Shown here piece by piece: positions 25,190 to 34,790 of a stretch of 64,000 nucleotides of DNA. The notes below the pieces were generated by a model that made no database searches, was not told where the DNA came from, and saw only the letters and a program-made list of their open reading frames with translations. Position numbers and translations under genes: made by a program. This stretch comes from JACNJF01 sp050288105 (lineage in GTDB: Bacteria; Pseudomonadota; Gammaproteobacteria; GCA-001735895), in contig JBNKDE010000008.1 in NCBI GenBank assembly GCA_050288105.1, positions 124,001-188,000 of the forward strand, read 5' to 3'. Numbering within the stretch: the stretch's first letter is position 1; every line of letters starts with the position of its first letter.

Positions 25190-28100
25190 ATGCGTCTCAC
25201 CCAAATCAAGATTGCCGGTTTTAAATCCTTCGTTGACCCTACTAAAATTCTGTTTCCGGAAAACCTGACCGGTGTTGTCGGCCCTAATGGTTGTGGAAAA
25301 TCAAATGTTATCGATGCGGTGCGTTGGGTTATGGGTGAGTCATCTGCCAAGCACTTACGCGGCGAATCGATGGAAGATGTTATTTTCAGCGGCTCATCGG
25401 CGCGTAAACCGGTAGGCCAGGCTTCGGTAGAACTGATCTTCGATAATTCGGATGGTAAGGTCACAGGCGAGTACGCCAAATACAATGAGATCTCGGTCAA
25501 ACGTGTAGCGACCCGCGCCGGGCAGTCCAAGTATTTCCTGAACAGCAGCCGCTGTCGTCGGCGCGATATTGCAGATATCTTTCTTGGTACGGGTCTGGGA
25601 CCACGCAGTTATTCGATTATTGAGCAGGGTATGGTGTCACGCATTATCGATGCCAAGCCAGAGGATTTAAGGGCGTATCTGGAAGAAGCTGCCGGTATTT
25701 CCAAATATAAGGAGCGACGCCGCGAAACAGAAACCCGCATACGCCATACGCGTGAAAACCTTGATCGACTGAACGATTTACGTGAAGAAATCGAGAAGCA
25801 GCTGTCAAAACTCAAGCGCCAGTCCAAAACCGCTGAACGATACAAAGTCCTGAAGGCTGAGCAGCGTCGCTACGAGGCTGAATTATTGTTGTTGCAAAGG
25901 AATGCGTTTGATCTGGAGGTTCAGCGTCAGCAGCAGAAGCTGGAGCACATCGAAACCGGACTGCAACAGGCGATAGCAGAAGTGCGTAAGACGGAAAGCC
26001 TGATCGAACAGGGGCACCAGCTGTTGACTGCTGCGAATGATGAGCACAATAAGATTCAGGGTGAGTTCTATTCAGTGGGTGCTGAAATTTCATCCCGCGA
26101 GCAGGAGATTACCCACCAGCAAAACCTGCGCGAGCGTAATCAGCAGGATTTGAACAAGGTCATCCAGGCTGCTGACGAATCGCGTAATATCATTCAGAGT
26201 GATGAGGCGCGTTTGAAACAGCTGGAAGTTGATTTGAGCACCCTGTCACCTCAGCTGGAAGGGCTGAGTGCGAACTACGAACAGGCCCAGCAGGCTCAGA
26301 TAGAAGCCGAAAACCAGATGAACCAGTGGCAGGCGCGCTGGGATGAGTTCAACCAGCAATATCATCAGGCGCATCAGGCGGTGCAGGTTGAAAACAAGGG
26401 AATCGAACATATTGAGCGCCAGATTCTGCAGTCTGACCAGCGTATCGCGAGGTTGAATGCCGAGAAAGAGAGTCTGGACGTTTCAGCTTACGATGAACAG
26501 ATCCAGCAATTAGATGAACAGATTCAGGTACAGGAGCAGGATTATAACAGCCTGCAGCACAACCAGCAGCAACAGAGCGAGTCGATTAACAGCTTGCGTG
26601 AACAGATTGAACTGCAAAGTAGCCAGCTGGATAGTCAACGTACCGAAGTGCAGAACCTGCGCGGACGACTGTCTTCGCTGGAGGCGTTGCAGCAGAATGT
26701 ACTGGCTGAATCTAGCGATCAGTTAAAGCAGTGGCTACAACAGCAGCAACTGTCAGAGAGTAAACGCCTGACCGAGGTATTGAAGGTTGAGTCGGGCTAT
26801 GAGCAGGCAGTAGAAGCGGTACTGAGTCCGCTGCTGGGTGCCTATTGCACGAACCAGGTTTCATTACAGAGCCTGCAGGCAGTGGCAGGCAACAGTATCA
26901 CGCTGATCCATCAGTCAGCTCCGGTTAAAAGTTCGCCGGCTCCCGCAGGCTGGCGTAAGCTGACCGAAGTGATGTCTGCACCTTTTAACCTGGAATCGAT
27001 TGCCGGCAATGTTTTCATCTGTGAAGATCGCGCCGAACTGGAACAGAAACGTTCACAACTCAACACTGAACAACGTCTGGTAAGCCGTGATGGTCTTTAC
27101 TGTGGTGCGAACTGGGTGATTCAGATCGGAGAAGAAAGTGAGCACAGCGGCCTGATCCAGCGCGAGCAGGAGATCAAGGCGATCAAACAGGAGCTGGAAC
27201 TGATTACAGAGAAGGCTATGTTGCTCAAGTCGCAGACAGATGCGGATCGAGAACGCCTGCAACGCGAGGAGAGCCAGCGCGAAGAAAATCAGCGTCAACT
27301 TCAGCACATACAACGCCAGATTGCTGACCTGAATAACCAGCGCACGCAACGCAAGGGGCGCGCTGAACAGATCATGAGTCGTCTCTCTACCCTGGACAAG
27401 GAGATTGAAGAGTTAACCCGCCAGCAAAATGATTTAAAACAGGACTTACAGGAAACCACCCTGCGTCGTAATGATCATCTGGAGCAGATCAATCACCTGG
27501 AGCAGCAGAAAGCCGAGATGGAAGAACAGCGCGACGTCTATCGGCAGGCTTTGCAGGCGAGCCGTGAGCAGTTGCAAACCAGTCGTGACCAGCAGCATCA
27601 GGTGCAGATGAAGTTGCAAAGCCTGAAATCGGAAACGAATTCAACGCGTTTTAATCTGGAGCGTATTGAACAGCAATCCGCTCAGTACAAATCACGTGTA
27701 GAAGAGCTGAAAAAAGCCATCGATGAAGCCCGACAGCCCATACAGGAACTGGAGCAGGCTTTGCAACAGGCACTGGAGAAAAAGTCGAGTATCGAAAAGA
27801 GATTACATGAGTCACAGGACAGGGTGACCGGTCTGGATACCGAACAGCGTGCACATGAGCATGCGCGTAACGACCAGCAACAGCGTGTTGACGATGTGCG
27901 TAGTGAGCTGCAGCAGCACAAGATGCAGTGTCAGGAAATTGAGATTCGTCGTAGCACCATTGATGAACAGCTAGCTAAAACTGAATTCAACCGTGAACAG
28001 CTTAAACTGGAAATGGATGAACAGGCCGATATCCAGCAATGGCAGCTGCACCTGGAAGAATTGACCCGAAAAATCAATAATCTGGGGCCGATTAATCTGG

Positions 28101-28699
28101 CAGCAATCGATGAATTCAAGGAACAGTCAGAACGTAAGGAATACCTGGATGCACAAAATGAAGATCTGACTTCGGCATTGAATACACTGGAAAATGCGAT
28201 CAAGAAGATTGATAAGGAAACGCGTGATCGCTTCAAGGAGACTTTTGATCATGTGAATTCGCGCATGCAGGAACGCTTCCCTAAATTATTTGGTGGCGGC
28301 CAGGCGCACCTGGAGCTGACGGAGGATGATTTGCTCAGTACCGGCGTTACCATTATGGCTCGTCCTCCTGGTAAGCGGGTGACCAATCTGCAGCTTTTAT
28401 CGGGCGGTGAAAAGGCTTTAACTGCTGTGGCTCTTATCTTCGCTATATTCGAGCTAAACCCTTCACCGTTCTGTATGCTGGATGAGGTTGACGCGCCACT
28501 GGACGATGCCAATGTCGGACGCTTCTGTGCGATGGTAGAGGAAATGTCTTCTCAGGTTCAGTTTATATTTATCACTCACAACAAGATCACCATGGAACTG
28601 GCACGTACGCTGAATGGTGTGACCATGCATGAGCCAGGCGTGTCGCGGCTGGTTTCGGTTGATATCGATGAAGCAGCCGCTTTAGCTGAAGCAGGATAA
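25190..28699 (+). CDS. smc: Chromosome partition protein Smc
   Basis: Smc is the ATPase of the bacterial condensin SMC-ScpA-ScpB, which compacts and segregates the chromosome. The 1169-residue protein has Walker A GPNGCGKSN (about residue 32), two long Gln/Glu-rich coiled coils (about 170-500 and 660-1000), a hinge (about 505-640), the ABC signature LSGGEKAL and Walker B with FCMLDEVDAPLDD. The start ATGCGTCTCACCCAAATCAAG fits the family N-terminus MRLTQIKIAGFKSF. zipA and ligA follow as in many gammaproteobacteria. Its partners ScpA and ScpB are encoded at 51470-53018. Confidence 0.97.
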   Translation: MRLTQIKIAGFKSFVDPTKILFPENLTGVVGPNGCGKSNVIDAVRWVMGESSAKHLRGESMEDVIFSGSSARKPVGQASVELIFDNSDGKVTGEYAKYNEISVKRVATRAGQSKYFLNSSRCRRRDIADIFLGTGLGPRSYSIIEQGMVSRIIDAKPEDLRAYLEEAAGISKYKERRRETETRIRHTRENLDRLNDLREEIEKQLSKLKRQSKTAERYKVLKAEQRRYEAELLLLQRNAFDLEVQRQQQKLEHIETGLQQAIAEVRKTESLIEQGHQLLTAANDEHNKIQGEFYSVGAEISSREQEITHQQNLRERNQQDLNKVIQAADESRNIIQSDEARLKQLEVDLSTLSPQLEGLSANYEQAQQAQIEAENQMNQWQARWDEFNQQYHQAHQAVQVENKGIEHIERQILQSDQRIARLNAEKESLDVSAYDEQIQQLDEQIQVQEQDYNSLQHNQQQQSESINSLREQIELQSSQLDSQRTEVQNLRGRLSSLEALQQNVLAESSDQLKQWLQQQQLSESKRLTEVLKVESGYEQAVEAVLSPLLGAYCTNQVSLQSLQAVAGNSITLIHQSAPVKSSPAPAGWRKLTEVMSAPFNLESIAGNVFICEDRAELEQKRSQLNTEQRLVSRDGLYCGANWVIQIGEESEHSGLIQREQEIKAIKQELELITEKAMLLKSQTDADRERLQREESQREENQRQLQHIQRQIADLNNQRTQRKGRAEQIMSRLSTLDKEIEELTRQQNDLKQDLQETTLRRNDHLEQINHLEQQKAEMEEQRDVYRQALQASREQLQTSRDQQHQVQMKLQSLKSETNSTRFNLERIEQQSAQYKSRVEELKKAIDEARQPIQELEQALQQALEKKSSIEKRLHESQDRVTGLDTEQRAHEHARNDQQQRVDDVRSELQQHKMQCQEIEIRRSTIDEQLAKTEFNREQLKLEMDEQADIQQWQLHLEELTRKINNLGPINLAAIDEFKEQSERKEYLDAQNEDLTSALNTLENAIKKIDKETRDRFKETFDHVNSRMQERFPKLFGGGQAHLELTEDDLLSTGVTIMARPPGKRVTNLQLLSGGEKALTAVALIFAIFELNPSPFCMLDEVDAPLDDANVGRFCAMVEEMSSQVQFIFITHNKITMELARTLNGVTMHEPGVSRLVSVDIDEAAALAEAG

Positions 28700-28755
28700 T
28701 TCACAGGGTCATAAGGGGTATCAATCGATGTTGAAAACATTAAGAGCTCGTTAAA

Positions 28756-29469
28756 ATGGATGCAACCGCACTACGCTGGATTCTGGTTATTATTGGGGTC
28801 GTAGTCATCCTGGCAGTCTATCTGTTTTCAATTTATCAAAACAAGTTACGCCGTAATGCCGCAATCAAGACCTTTACTCAGGATGAACTTGAGTCGGGCG
28901 TGATTGAAGATGAGACGCTGCGCGATGAGCTTTCACATATCAATACCATGCTGGACCAGGAAGTAGATGAGGAGGATATAGCAAGCATCAAAATCACGCC
29001 TGCTGTGGATACTCGGGTGGTTATTGAGCAGCCGGCCAGACCCGAATTGACACTGCCTTTTAAACTACTCGACCTGCCAAAAGCTGAACGTGTGGCGCAT
29101 GTGCTTAAACCTGATGACGATCATCTATTAACCAGTGCAGAACTGCTTTCAGCTCTAAAACATGTGCAGCTTGAGATTGAGGAAGATGGTCTGGTCAGGG
29201 CATTCAGTGATGAATCAAATGGTATTGTGATCGCCAGCCTGACCGAAGATGGCTCGTTATCAGATGTTGAGAACCCGCAATATTCCACTCCTGGACTGGT
29301 CTGTTATTTCAGTATCTCACAATGTAGCAACCCACTGGGATGCTATGAATTTATGTTGAAAAAAATCGACGAACTGGTGCGTGTGCTTGATCTAAAGGTC
29401 TACGACGAAGACCTGCACCTGCTTACTTTGCAGCATGTGACTGACACACGCAGAAAAATCAAAAGTTAA
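28756..29469 (+). CDS. zipA: Cell division protein ZipA
   Basis: ZipA tethers FtsZ to the inner membrane at mid-cell. The 237-residue product has an N-terminal membrane span (about 8-27), a short acidic linker and a C-terminal ZipA domain (about 105-237; LVRAFSDESNGIVIASLTED, PGLVCYFSIS). It is much shorter than E. coli ZipA (328) because the Pro/Gln-rich linker is nearly absent. Position between smc and ligA supports the call. Confidence 0.9.
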   Translation: MDATALRWILVIIGVVVILAVYLFSIYQNKLRRNAAIKTFTQDELESGVIEDETLRDELSHINTMLDQEVDEEDIASIKITPAVDTRVVIEQPARPELTLPFKLLDLPKAERVAHVLKPDDDHLLTSAELLSALKHVQLEIEEDGLVRAFSDESNGIVIASLTEDGSLSDVENPQYSTPGLVCYFSISQCSNPLGCYEFMLKKIDELVRVLDLKVYDEDLHLLTLQHVTDTRRKIKS

Positions 29470-29474
29470 ATCCC

Positions 29475-31493
29475 ATGAAAAACATCGACGAAGCGCGCCG
29501 TGAAGTCAGCGAGATTCGTGATGAAATCAATCATCACAATTACCGGTATTATGTGCTGGATGACCCGCAGGTAACGGATCAGCACTATGATCAGCTGATG
29601 CGCCGATTACAGGCGCTGGAATCAGAATACCCTGAACTGATTAGCACGGATTCACCTACCCAACGTGTCGGCGCCGAGGTTTCGAAAAAGTTTGAAACCG
29701 TTGCGCATAAGGTGCCAATGTTATCACTGGACAATGCCTTTGATCGTGCGGAGATGGAAAGCTTTCACCAGCGCCTGAAGGATATGCTGGATGTCAGCGA
29801 GACACTCGAGTTTTGCGTCGAACCCAAGCTGGATGGTCTGGCCGTCAGTCTGATCTATCAAAATGGTCAGCTAATCCGGGCCGCTACCCGCGGTGATGGG
29901 CGACAGGGCGAAAACATCACTTCAAATGCTCGCACCATTAAGTCGATCCCGCTCAGCTTGCGCTCGGATATCGCTCCAGCCCTGCTAGAAGTGCGAGGTG
30001 AGGTGTATATGCCATTGTCCGGTTTTAGCGAGCTAAACCAGTCGCAGCTGGAAAATGGGGGCAAGGTGTTTGCCAATCCGCGAAACGCTGCTGCAGGCTC
30101 TTTAAGACAGCTAGATCCCCGAATTACAGCTAAACGTCCGCTACGCTTTTGTTGCTACGGTATTGGTGAACATGAAGGCGTAACACTTGCTGAAACTCAG
30201 TTCGAGCAGATGCAATTCCTGAAATCGCTGGGCCTGCCTATCAGTCCCTATATTCAAAAAGTAACAGGCATTGAAAACTGCGAAGCGTATTATCAGGATC
30301 TGATGCAAAAACGTCATCAGCTACCCTTTGAGATTGACGGTGTCGTTTATAAGTTAAATCCCGTTCAGCAGCAGCAAATGGCAGGTTTTGTGTCACGCGC
30401 ACCGCGCTGGGCCATTGCCTGGAAGTTCCCTGCGCAGGAAGTCATGACTACCCTGCAGGATGTTGAGTTCCAGGTCGGGCGCACAGGCGCTTTAACCCCT
30501 GTCGCGCGTCTGGCTCCGGTTGTGGTTGGCGGTGTTACCGTAAGCAATGCGACGTTACATAATATGGATGAAATCGGGCGTAAGGACATCAGAGTAGGCG
30601 ATACCGTTATCGTGAGAAGAGCGGGGGATGTGATTCCTGAAGTGGTCTCCGTCGTGATGCAGGATCGTCAACCTTCCTTTGTTAGTCCAGAAATGCCACG
30701 CCAGTGCCCTGTGTGCGGCTCAGATGTGATTCAGGTCGAGGGGCAGGCCGCCTGGCGTTGCAGTGGAGGGCTGGTCTGTGCTGCACAGCGTAAAGAGGCT
30801 ATCAAGCATTTTGCTTCGCGCAAGGCGATGGATATCGATGGGCTGGGCGATAAATTAATCGAGCAAATGGTCGATTTGAAGCTGCTCAATTCAGTCGCAG
30901 ACCTGTATAAACTACATCTTGAGCAGATCGTTGGCCTGGAGCGAATGGCAGAAAAATCTGCCAGTAATCTGTTACAGGCTCTTGAAAATAGCAAGAAAAC
31001 TACTTTGCCTCGCTTTATCTATGCGCTGGGTATCCGTGAAGTCGGGGAAGCAACAGCAGAGGCTCTGGCCCGGCATTTTACCGAACTCGAATCGCTGCAG
31101 CAGGCCGATCTGGAGCAGTTGATTCAGGTGGAAGATGTGGGGCCTGTGGTTTCCGAAAATATTGTGTCGTTTTTCTCGCAGGGCGAAAACCAGCAGGTTA
31201 TCCAGCAATTGCTGGATGCGGGTATTCATTGGGACAAGATACAAGTACCTGACGTGCAGCAGGCGACTTTAGCGGGTAATACCTATGTGATTACTGGCAC
31301 ACTGGAAAATTACAGCAGGCAGCAGGCTGCTGAACTACTCAAGCAACGTGGTGCCAAAGTGAGTTCCAGTGTCTCGAATAAAACAACTGCTGTGATCGCT
31401 GGTGATAAGCCTGGTTCGAAAGTGGATAAGGCACAACAGCTGGGCGTTACTATTCTGGATGAAACCGCTTTCGAGCAGTTGATCGGAGAATGA
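29475..31493 (+). CDS. ligA: NAD-dependent DNA ligase LigA
   Basis: LigA seals nicks in replication and repair with NAD. The 672 residues are standard. The adenylated Lys is in EPKLDGLAVS (about residue 118), followed by the OB fold, a four-Cys zinc finger (CPVCGSDV..., then CSGGLVC), helix-hairpin-helix repeats (about 470-580) and a C-terminal BRCT domain (about 595-672). It begins five bases after zipA. Confidence 0.98.
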   Translation: MKNIDEARREVSEIRDEINHHNYRYYVLDDPQVTDQHYDQLMRRLQALESEYPELISTDSPTQRVGAEVSKKFETVAHKVPMLSLDNAFDRAEMESFHQRLKDMLDVSETLEFCVEPKLDGLAVSLIYQNGQLIRAATRGDGRQGENITSNARTIKSIPLSLRSDIAPALLEVRGEVYMPLSGFSELNQSQLENGGKVFANPRNAAAGSLRQLDPRITAKRPLRFCCYGIGEHEGVTLAETQFEQMQFLKSLGLPISPYIQKVTGIENCEAYYQDLMQKRHQLPFEIDGVVYKLNPVQQQQMAGFVSRAPRWAIAWKFPAQEVMTTLQDVEFQVGRTGALTPVARLAPVVVGGVTVSNATLHNMDEIGRKDIRVGDTVIVRRAGDVIPEVVSVVMQDRQPSFVSPEMPRQCPVCGSDVIQVEGQAAWRCSGGLVCAAQRKEAIKHFASRKAMDIDGLGDKLIEQMVDLKLLNSVADLYKLHLEQIVGLERMAEKSASNLLQALENSKKTTLPRFIYALGIREVGEATAEALARHFTELESLQQADLEQLIQVEDVGPVVSENIVSFFSQGENQQVIQQLLDAGIHWDKIQVPDVQQATLAGNTYVITGTLENYSRQQAAELLKQRGAKVSSSVSNKTTAVIAGDKPGSKVDKAQQLGVTILDETAFEQLIGE

Positions 31494-31494
31494 G

Positions 31495-31830
31495 ATGCAG
31501 ATTGATTTAGGTGATCAGGATTCAAAAAAGTATGCTTTTGCGGTTTATATACTCCAGGCATTGTCTTTTCTGTTTGTCGTCACTTCGGTAGTGGGTGTGA
31601 TTATCAATTACATCAAAGACGATGACGTGCGAGGAAGTTGGCTGGAGTCTCATTTTTTATGGCAGAAACGCACCTTCTGGTATGGCCTGCTTTGGGTCAT
31701 TCTTGGTAGTTTAACCTGGGGCATCCTGATCGGTTGGGTGGTGCTGGCTGTGCTACCATTCTGGTTTATCTATCGCATAGCCAAAGGCTGGATTTACCTG
31801 GTCGATGGAAAAGAACTTTATCTTGATTAG
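31495..31830 (+). CDS. Small membrane protein, DUF4870/COG3671-like
   Basis: The 111-residue protein has three hydrophobic segments (about 14-38, 60-80, 82-95) and the pattern SWLESHFLWQKRTFWYGLLW, which I associate with small COG3671/DUF4870-like membrane proteins. Function unknown. Its ATG lies one base after the ligA stop, so it is translationally linked with ligA. Confidence 0.7.
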   Translation: MQIDLGDQDSKKYAFAVYILQALSFLFVVTSVVGVIINYIKDDDVRGSWLESHFLWQKRTFWYGLLWVILGSLTWGILIGWVVLAVLPFWFIYRIAKGWIYLVDGKELYLD

Positions 31831-31866
31831 GGACTCTCAATGGCTAGCGTTGTAATGTGAGTAAAT

Positions 31867-32256
31867 ATGATGAGTGACGATGATAAATGGCGTAAACAGC
31901 TGACCGCAGAAGAGTATCGAATCTGTCGTGAAAAAGGTACCGAGCGAGCATTTACAGGTGAGTTCTGGAACAACAAGGAAGAGGGTGTCTACCTCTGCAA
32001 ATGCTGTGGAGAACCTCTGTTCAGCTCTGAAACCAAGTTTGATTCCGGGTCTGGATGGCCATCCTTCTTCAAACCTCTGGATGAAGAAACTATTCAATAC
32101 GAATCGGATAGAACTCTGGGTATGCTACGCACTGAAATTATGTGTAAAAAATGTGGCTGCCATCTGGGACATGTATTTGACGATGGTCCGGCCGAAACCA
32201 CGGGTAAGCGATTCTGCGTGAATTCTGCTTCGTTAGATTTTAATCAGGAAAAATAA
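31867..32256 (+). CDS. msrB: Peptide-methionine (R)-S-oxide reductase MsrB
   Basis: MsrB repairs oxidised methionine (R-sulfoxide) in the cytoplasm. The 129 residues include two CxxC zinc pairs (LCKCC and MCKKC), the substrate segment SGSGWPSFF, GHVFDDGP and the catalytic Cys in KRFCVNSASL. Two adjacent Met codons open the frame; either may be used. Confidence 0.97.
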   Translation: MMSDDDKWRKQLTAEEYRICREKGTERAFTGEFWNNKEEGVYLCKCCGEPLFSSETKFDSGSGWPSFFKPLDEETIQYESDRTLGMLRTEIMCKKCGCHLGHVFDDGPAETTGKRFCVNSASLDFNQEK

Positions 32257-32268
32257 AAGAGCTGCAGT

Positions 32269-32595
32269 ATGAATGAATCTGAGTTTAGCGATCTGGCAGA
32301 ACAAACCATGCTGGATATCGAGCAGGCTATCGATGATAGTGGGGCAGAAATTGACTATGACACGATTAGCGATATTCTGACACTTGAGTTTGAAAATGGT
32401 AGCAAGATAATCATTAATAAACAGACTCCGGTATCGCAGCTCTGGGTTGCTGCCCGCTCGGGCGGATATCATTTTAACTATGATTCCAGTCGTGGTAACT
32501 GGGTACTGGATAGCGACCCCGAGCAGGAGCTTTTTGCCTGCCTCAGCCGCTATTGCAGTGAGCAGGCCGGCGAAGCCGTGCAGCTTAGCCGCTAG
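32269..32595 (+). CDS. cyaY: Frataxin-like iron-sulfur assembly protein CyaY
   Basis: CyaY binds iron and tunes the IscS/IscU Fe-S cluster machinery. The 108-residue product has the acidic first helix (residues 1-27), then the beta sheet with TLEFENGSKIIINKQTP and the family hallmark QLWVAARSGGYHF. It lies 12 bases after msrB and ends nine bases from the end of the convergent outer-membrane gene. A frataxin beside a locus rich in haem and Fe-S proteins is notable, but cyaY has many genomic contexts. Confidence 0.96.
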   Translation: MNESEFSDLAEQTMLDIEQAIDDSGAEIDYDTISDILTLEFENGSKIIINKQTPVSQLWVAARSGGYHFNYDSSRGNWVLDSDPEQELFACLSRYCSEQAGEAVQLSR

Positions 32596-32604
32596 CTCAC
32601 TGAA

Positions 32605-34719
32605 CTAGAACTGGTAAGTATATCCAAGGAACAGGCTGTAAAACGATTGATCGTTTCGGTTAGGAATATCGTAATTGGAATATTCCAGTCCAACGCTTCC
32701 TTCAAGACTTAGTTTTTTGCTCGGTTTATAGCTGATCTTAAAACTGGGATTGATAATGTACTGATCGTCGTTGGTTATTTTACTGGAACGATAATCAATG
32801 CGAATTCTTGGGTCGTAGCGCAGGGTATTGATCCGACTGCTCTGGAATCGGCTTCGACCTCTAAACGACGTTGTTTGAGAGGATGACGTGTCCGACACCC
32901 TTACCCCAACGGTTGTGTAATCCTTGTCAAAAAAGAATCCGCGAATGGTATAGTCACCTGAAACATACACATTATCGGTTGCTTCGACTGCAGCCACAGC
33001 AGGCGATGTTGCGGTAGCAGCAGAGGCTTTGGTTGCTTCAGTAGAGGAGAGGGCAAGGCTTAGATAGATCTGGCGGTCATCATCAATTACATAAGTTGAG
33101 CCCGCGTATATGTTGGTGCTCTTGCTGGTGCGATCTTCTGCCAACTGGTAAATCTGCTCGTCACTCAGCCCCGTTTTGGTCTTTAGCTCATCCAGCGTAT
33201 CAACACCCTGACCCTGTATTGCATTTGTAGTGGTCAGGAGGGGTGAATTTCTATGGTCTACGGTCAGGTTGAAAGTCAGCTGATCATTGTGTCTATAATT
33301 TGTGATTGCAGTGACATTGTTAAGGTCTTTATAAAACAGGTCATAGTCAATGATGCCATAAAAAAAGCCCCTGTCTGAGCGGTACTGAAATTCAGTACCT
33401 ATTGCCTGGCGGTCAGTCAGGCCTGCGGCATCCTGCTGAATCAGGTAGTAGTCCATATTAAATTCCCTGGAGAACCTGAGGCTGATGTCACCGCCATAGA
33501 AGACGCGATCAGTATCTATCGAGTCATACGATGATTGCACTGGGAATCCGCTGAAAAGACTCCATCCGAAGTCGGGATTGGTGATGTCTTTGTATACCAG
33601 TCCATCAAAACGTCCCAGCACGCCTTTAGCAGTACGTGACTGGCGTCCACCAATGATCTGGTATTCACCTTCGTTGTTGGTGTAATTGACCATGGCACGG
33701 CTAATCCTGCTCTCATTACTACTCTCTATAAAGTCGCTGACAATACCGCCATCAAATCTTAGAACCAGAGAGTCAGTTTCAGTTTTTCTGCGAGCAAAAA
33801 TATTCATATCACTGACCAGCGAGTCGTTGACTTCTTCATTATCCAGCGTATCGATGGCGAGCACGTCGTTTCGATAATACTGAGAAACAGATCCTGAAAT
33901 ATACCAGTCGCTGGCTTTCCCCTTGTCTTCGGCTGCCATGCGTTTTTTGGGGTCGAAGTTCATGGTCTTCAATCCCTGCAGGCGGTTTTCGATTTTTGAA
34001 GCTCTTTCACTTTTCGGATAACGCTTTAGGAATTCGTTATACACGGCGATTGCCTGTGGAATCTTTTGCTGTCTTTCACGCACGACACCGGTTAATTCCA
34101 GGGCTTCCTGCTGCTGATCAATGTTACCGATTTCTTCTACTTTTCCTGTGATTGCCAGTACCCGAGGATAGTTTTGATCGATAAATTTCTGCTTTGCATC
34201 TTCCAGTAGTTTTGCAGCCAGCTGAAAGTTCTTGCTTGCAGGTATCCTGCTGGTCAAGGTAGGTACAGGTTTAAGCACAGGCTTGGGTGCTGTTACAACC
34301 GGCTTAGGGATCACCGGGGCGGGTTTGACTGCTAAAAGTTGGTTCTCCAAGCCGGCAATTTCCGTTTTGGTGCGGAAGTTTATCCAGGCGCTGGGATAAT
34401 CCGGTTTAAGTTTTTTAATAACCTCTGCGGCAGCATCCTGGGTTGAGTAGTTACCCATGACCAGTCGGTAGTAAATTTTGTCATTCACCTTAACCTTGTT
34501 CAGATAGATCAGGTCATTACTGTATTCAGCGGGAATCTTTAAATCCGATTCTGTAATTCTGCTTCCTGATGATGCAAGGTTGATGGAATAGGGATGAATT
34601 GAGGTGATTTGCTTTGGCTTACTATAAACGGATTCAATATCAAGGAATTCCGTGCCTGCGGCAAAAAGCAGACCGGGGTATAGCAGTAGTAGACAAAGGT
34701 AATATTTATAATTTGGCAT
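32605..34719 (-). CDS. Outer-membrane beta-barrel protein with SPOR-like and TPR domains, in multihaem locus
   Basis: The 704-residue protein has a signal peptide (about 1-20). A SPOR-like domain follows at about 40-118 (IYLNKVKVNDKIYYRLVMGN, then STQDAAAEVIKKLK), then a Pro/Lys linker, TPR-like helices at about 165-265 and a long beta-strand-rich region from about 275 that ends in YTYQF, an aromatic C-terminus typical of BAM substrates. The only Cys is in the signal peptide, so it lacks the CxxC of MtrB-type porins. It is the last gene of the four-gene minus-strand group that encodes two multihaem cytochromes and a cytochrome b-like protein. I infer that it forms the outer-membrane part of that system; the SPOR domain could anchor it to septal peptidoglycan. 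Confidence 0.7.
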   Translation of the reverse strand: MPNYKYYLCLLLLYPGLLFAAGTEFLDIESVYSKPKQITSIHPYSINLASSGSRITESDLKIPAEYSNDLIYLNKVKVNDKIYYRLVMGNYSTQDAAAEVIKKLKPDYPSAWINFRTKTEIAGLENQLLAVKPAPVIPKPVVTAPKPVLKPVPTLTSRIPASKNFQLAAKLLEDAKQKFIDQNYPRVLAITGKVEEIGNIDQQQEALELTGVVRERQQKIPQAIAVYNEFLKRYPKSERASKIENRLQGLKTMNFDPKKRMAAEDKGKASDWYISGSVSQYYRNDVLAIDTLDNEEVNDSLVSDMNIFARRKTETDSLVLRFDGGIVSDFIESSNESRISRAMVNYTNNEGEYQIIGGRQSRTAKGVLGRFDGLVYKDITNPDFGWSLFSGFPVQSSYDSIDTDRVFYGGDISLRFSREFNMDYYLIQQDAAGLTDRQAIGTEFQYRSDRGFFYGIIDYDLFYKDLNNVTAITNYRHNDQLTFNLTVDHRNSPLLTTTNAIQGQGVDTLDELKTKTGLSDEQIYQLAEDRTSKSTNIYAGSTYVIDDDRQIYLSLALSSTEATKASAATATSPAVAAVEATDNVYVSGDYTIRGFFFDKDYTTVGVRVSDTSSSQTTSFRGRSRFQSSRINTLRYDPRIRIDYRSSKITNDDQYIINPSFKISYKPSKKLSLEGSVGLEYSNYDIPNRNDQSFYSLFLGYTYQF

Positions 34720-34790
34720 AGAATAAAATTCAGTTTCTATTTATCCACCCTGCAACCTGAGCATCAGGTTGCAAAGACTATTATTCAGGA

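Noticed and set aside
32605..34719. Assignment of the barrel protein as MtrB/PioB
   Set aside because: It lacks the N-terminal CxxC and carries SPOR/TPR domains that those porins do not have, so only a general outer-membrane role is claimed.
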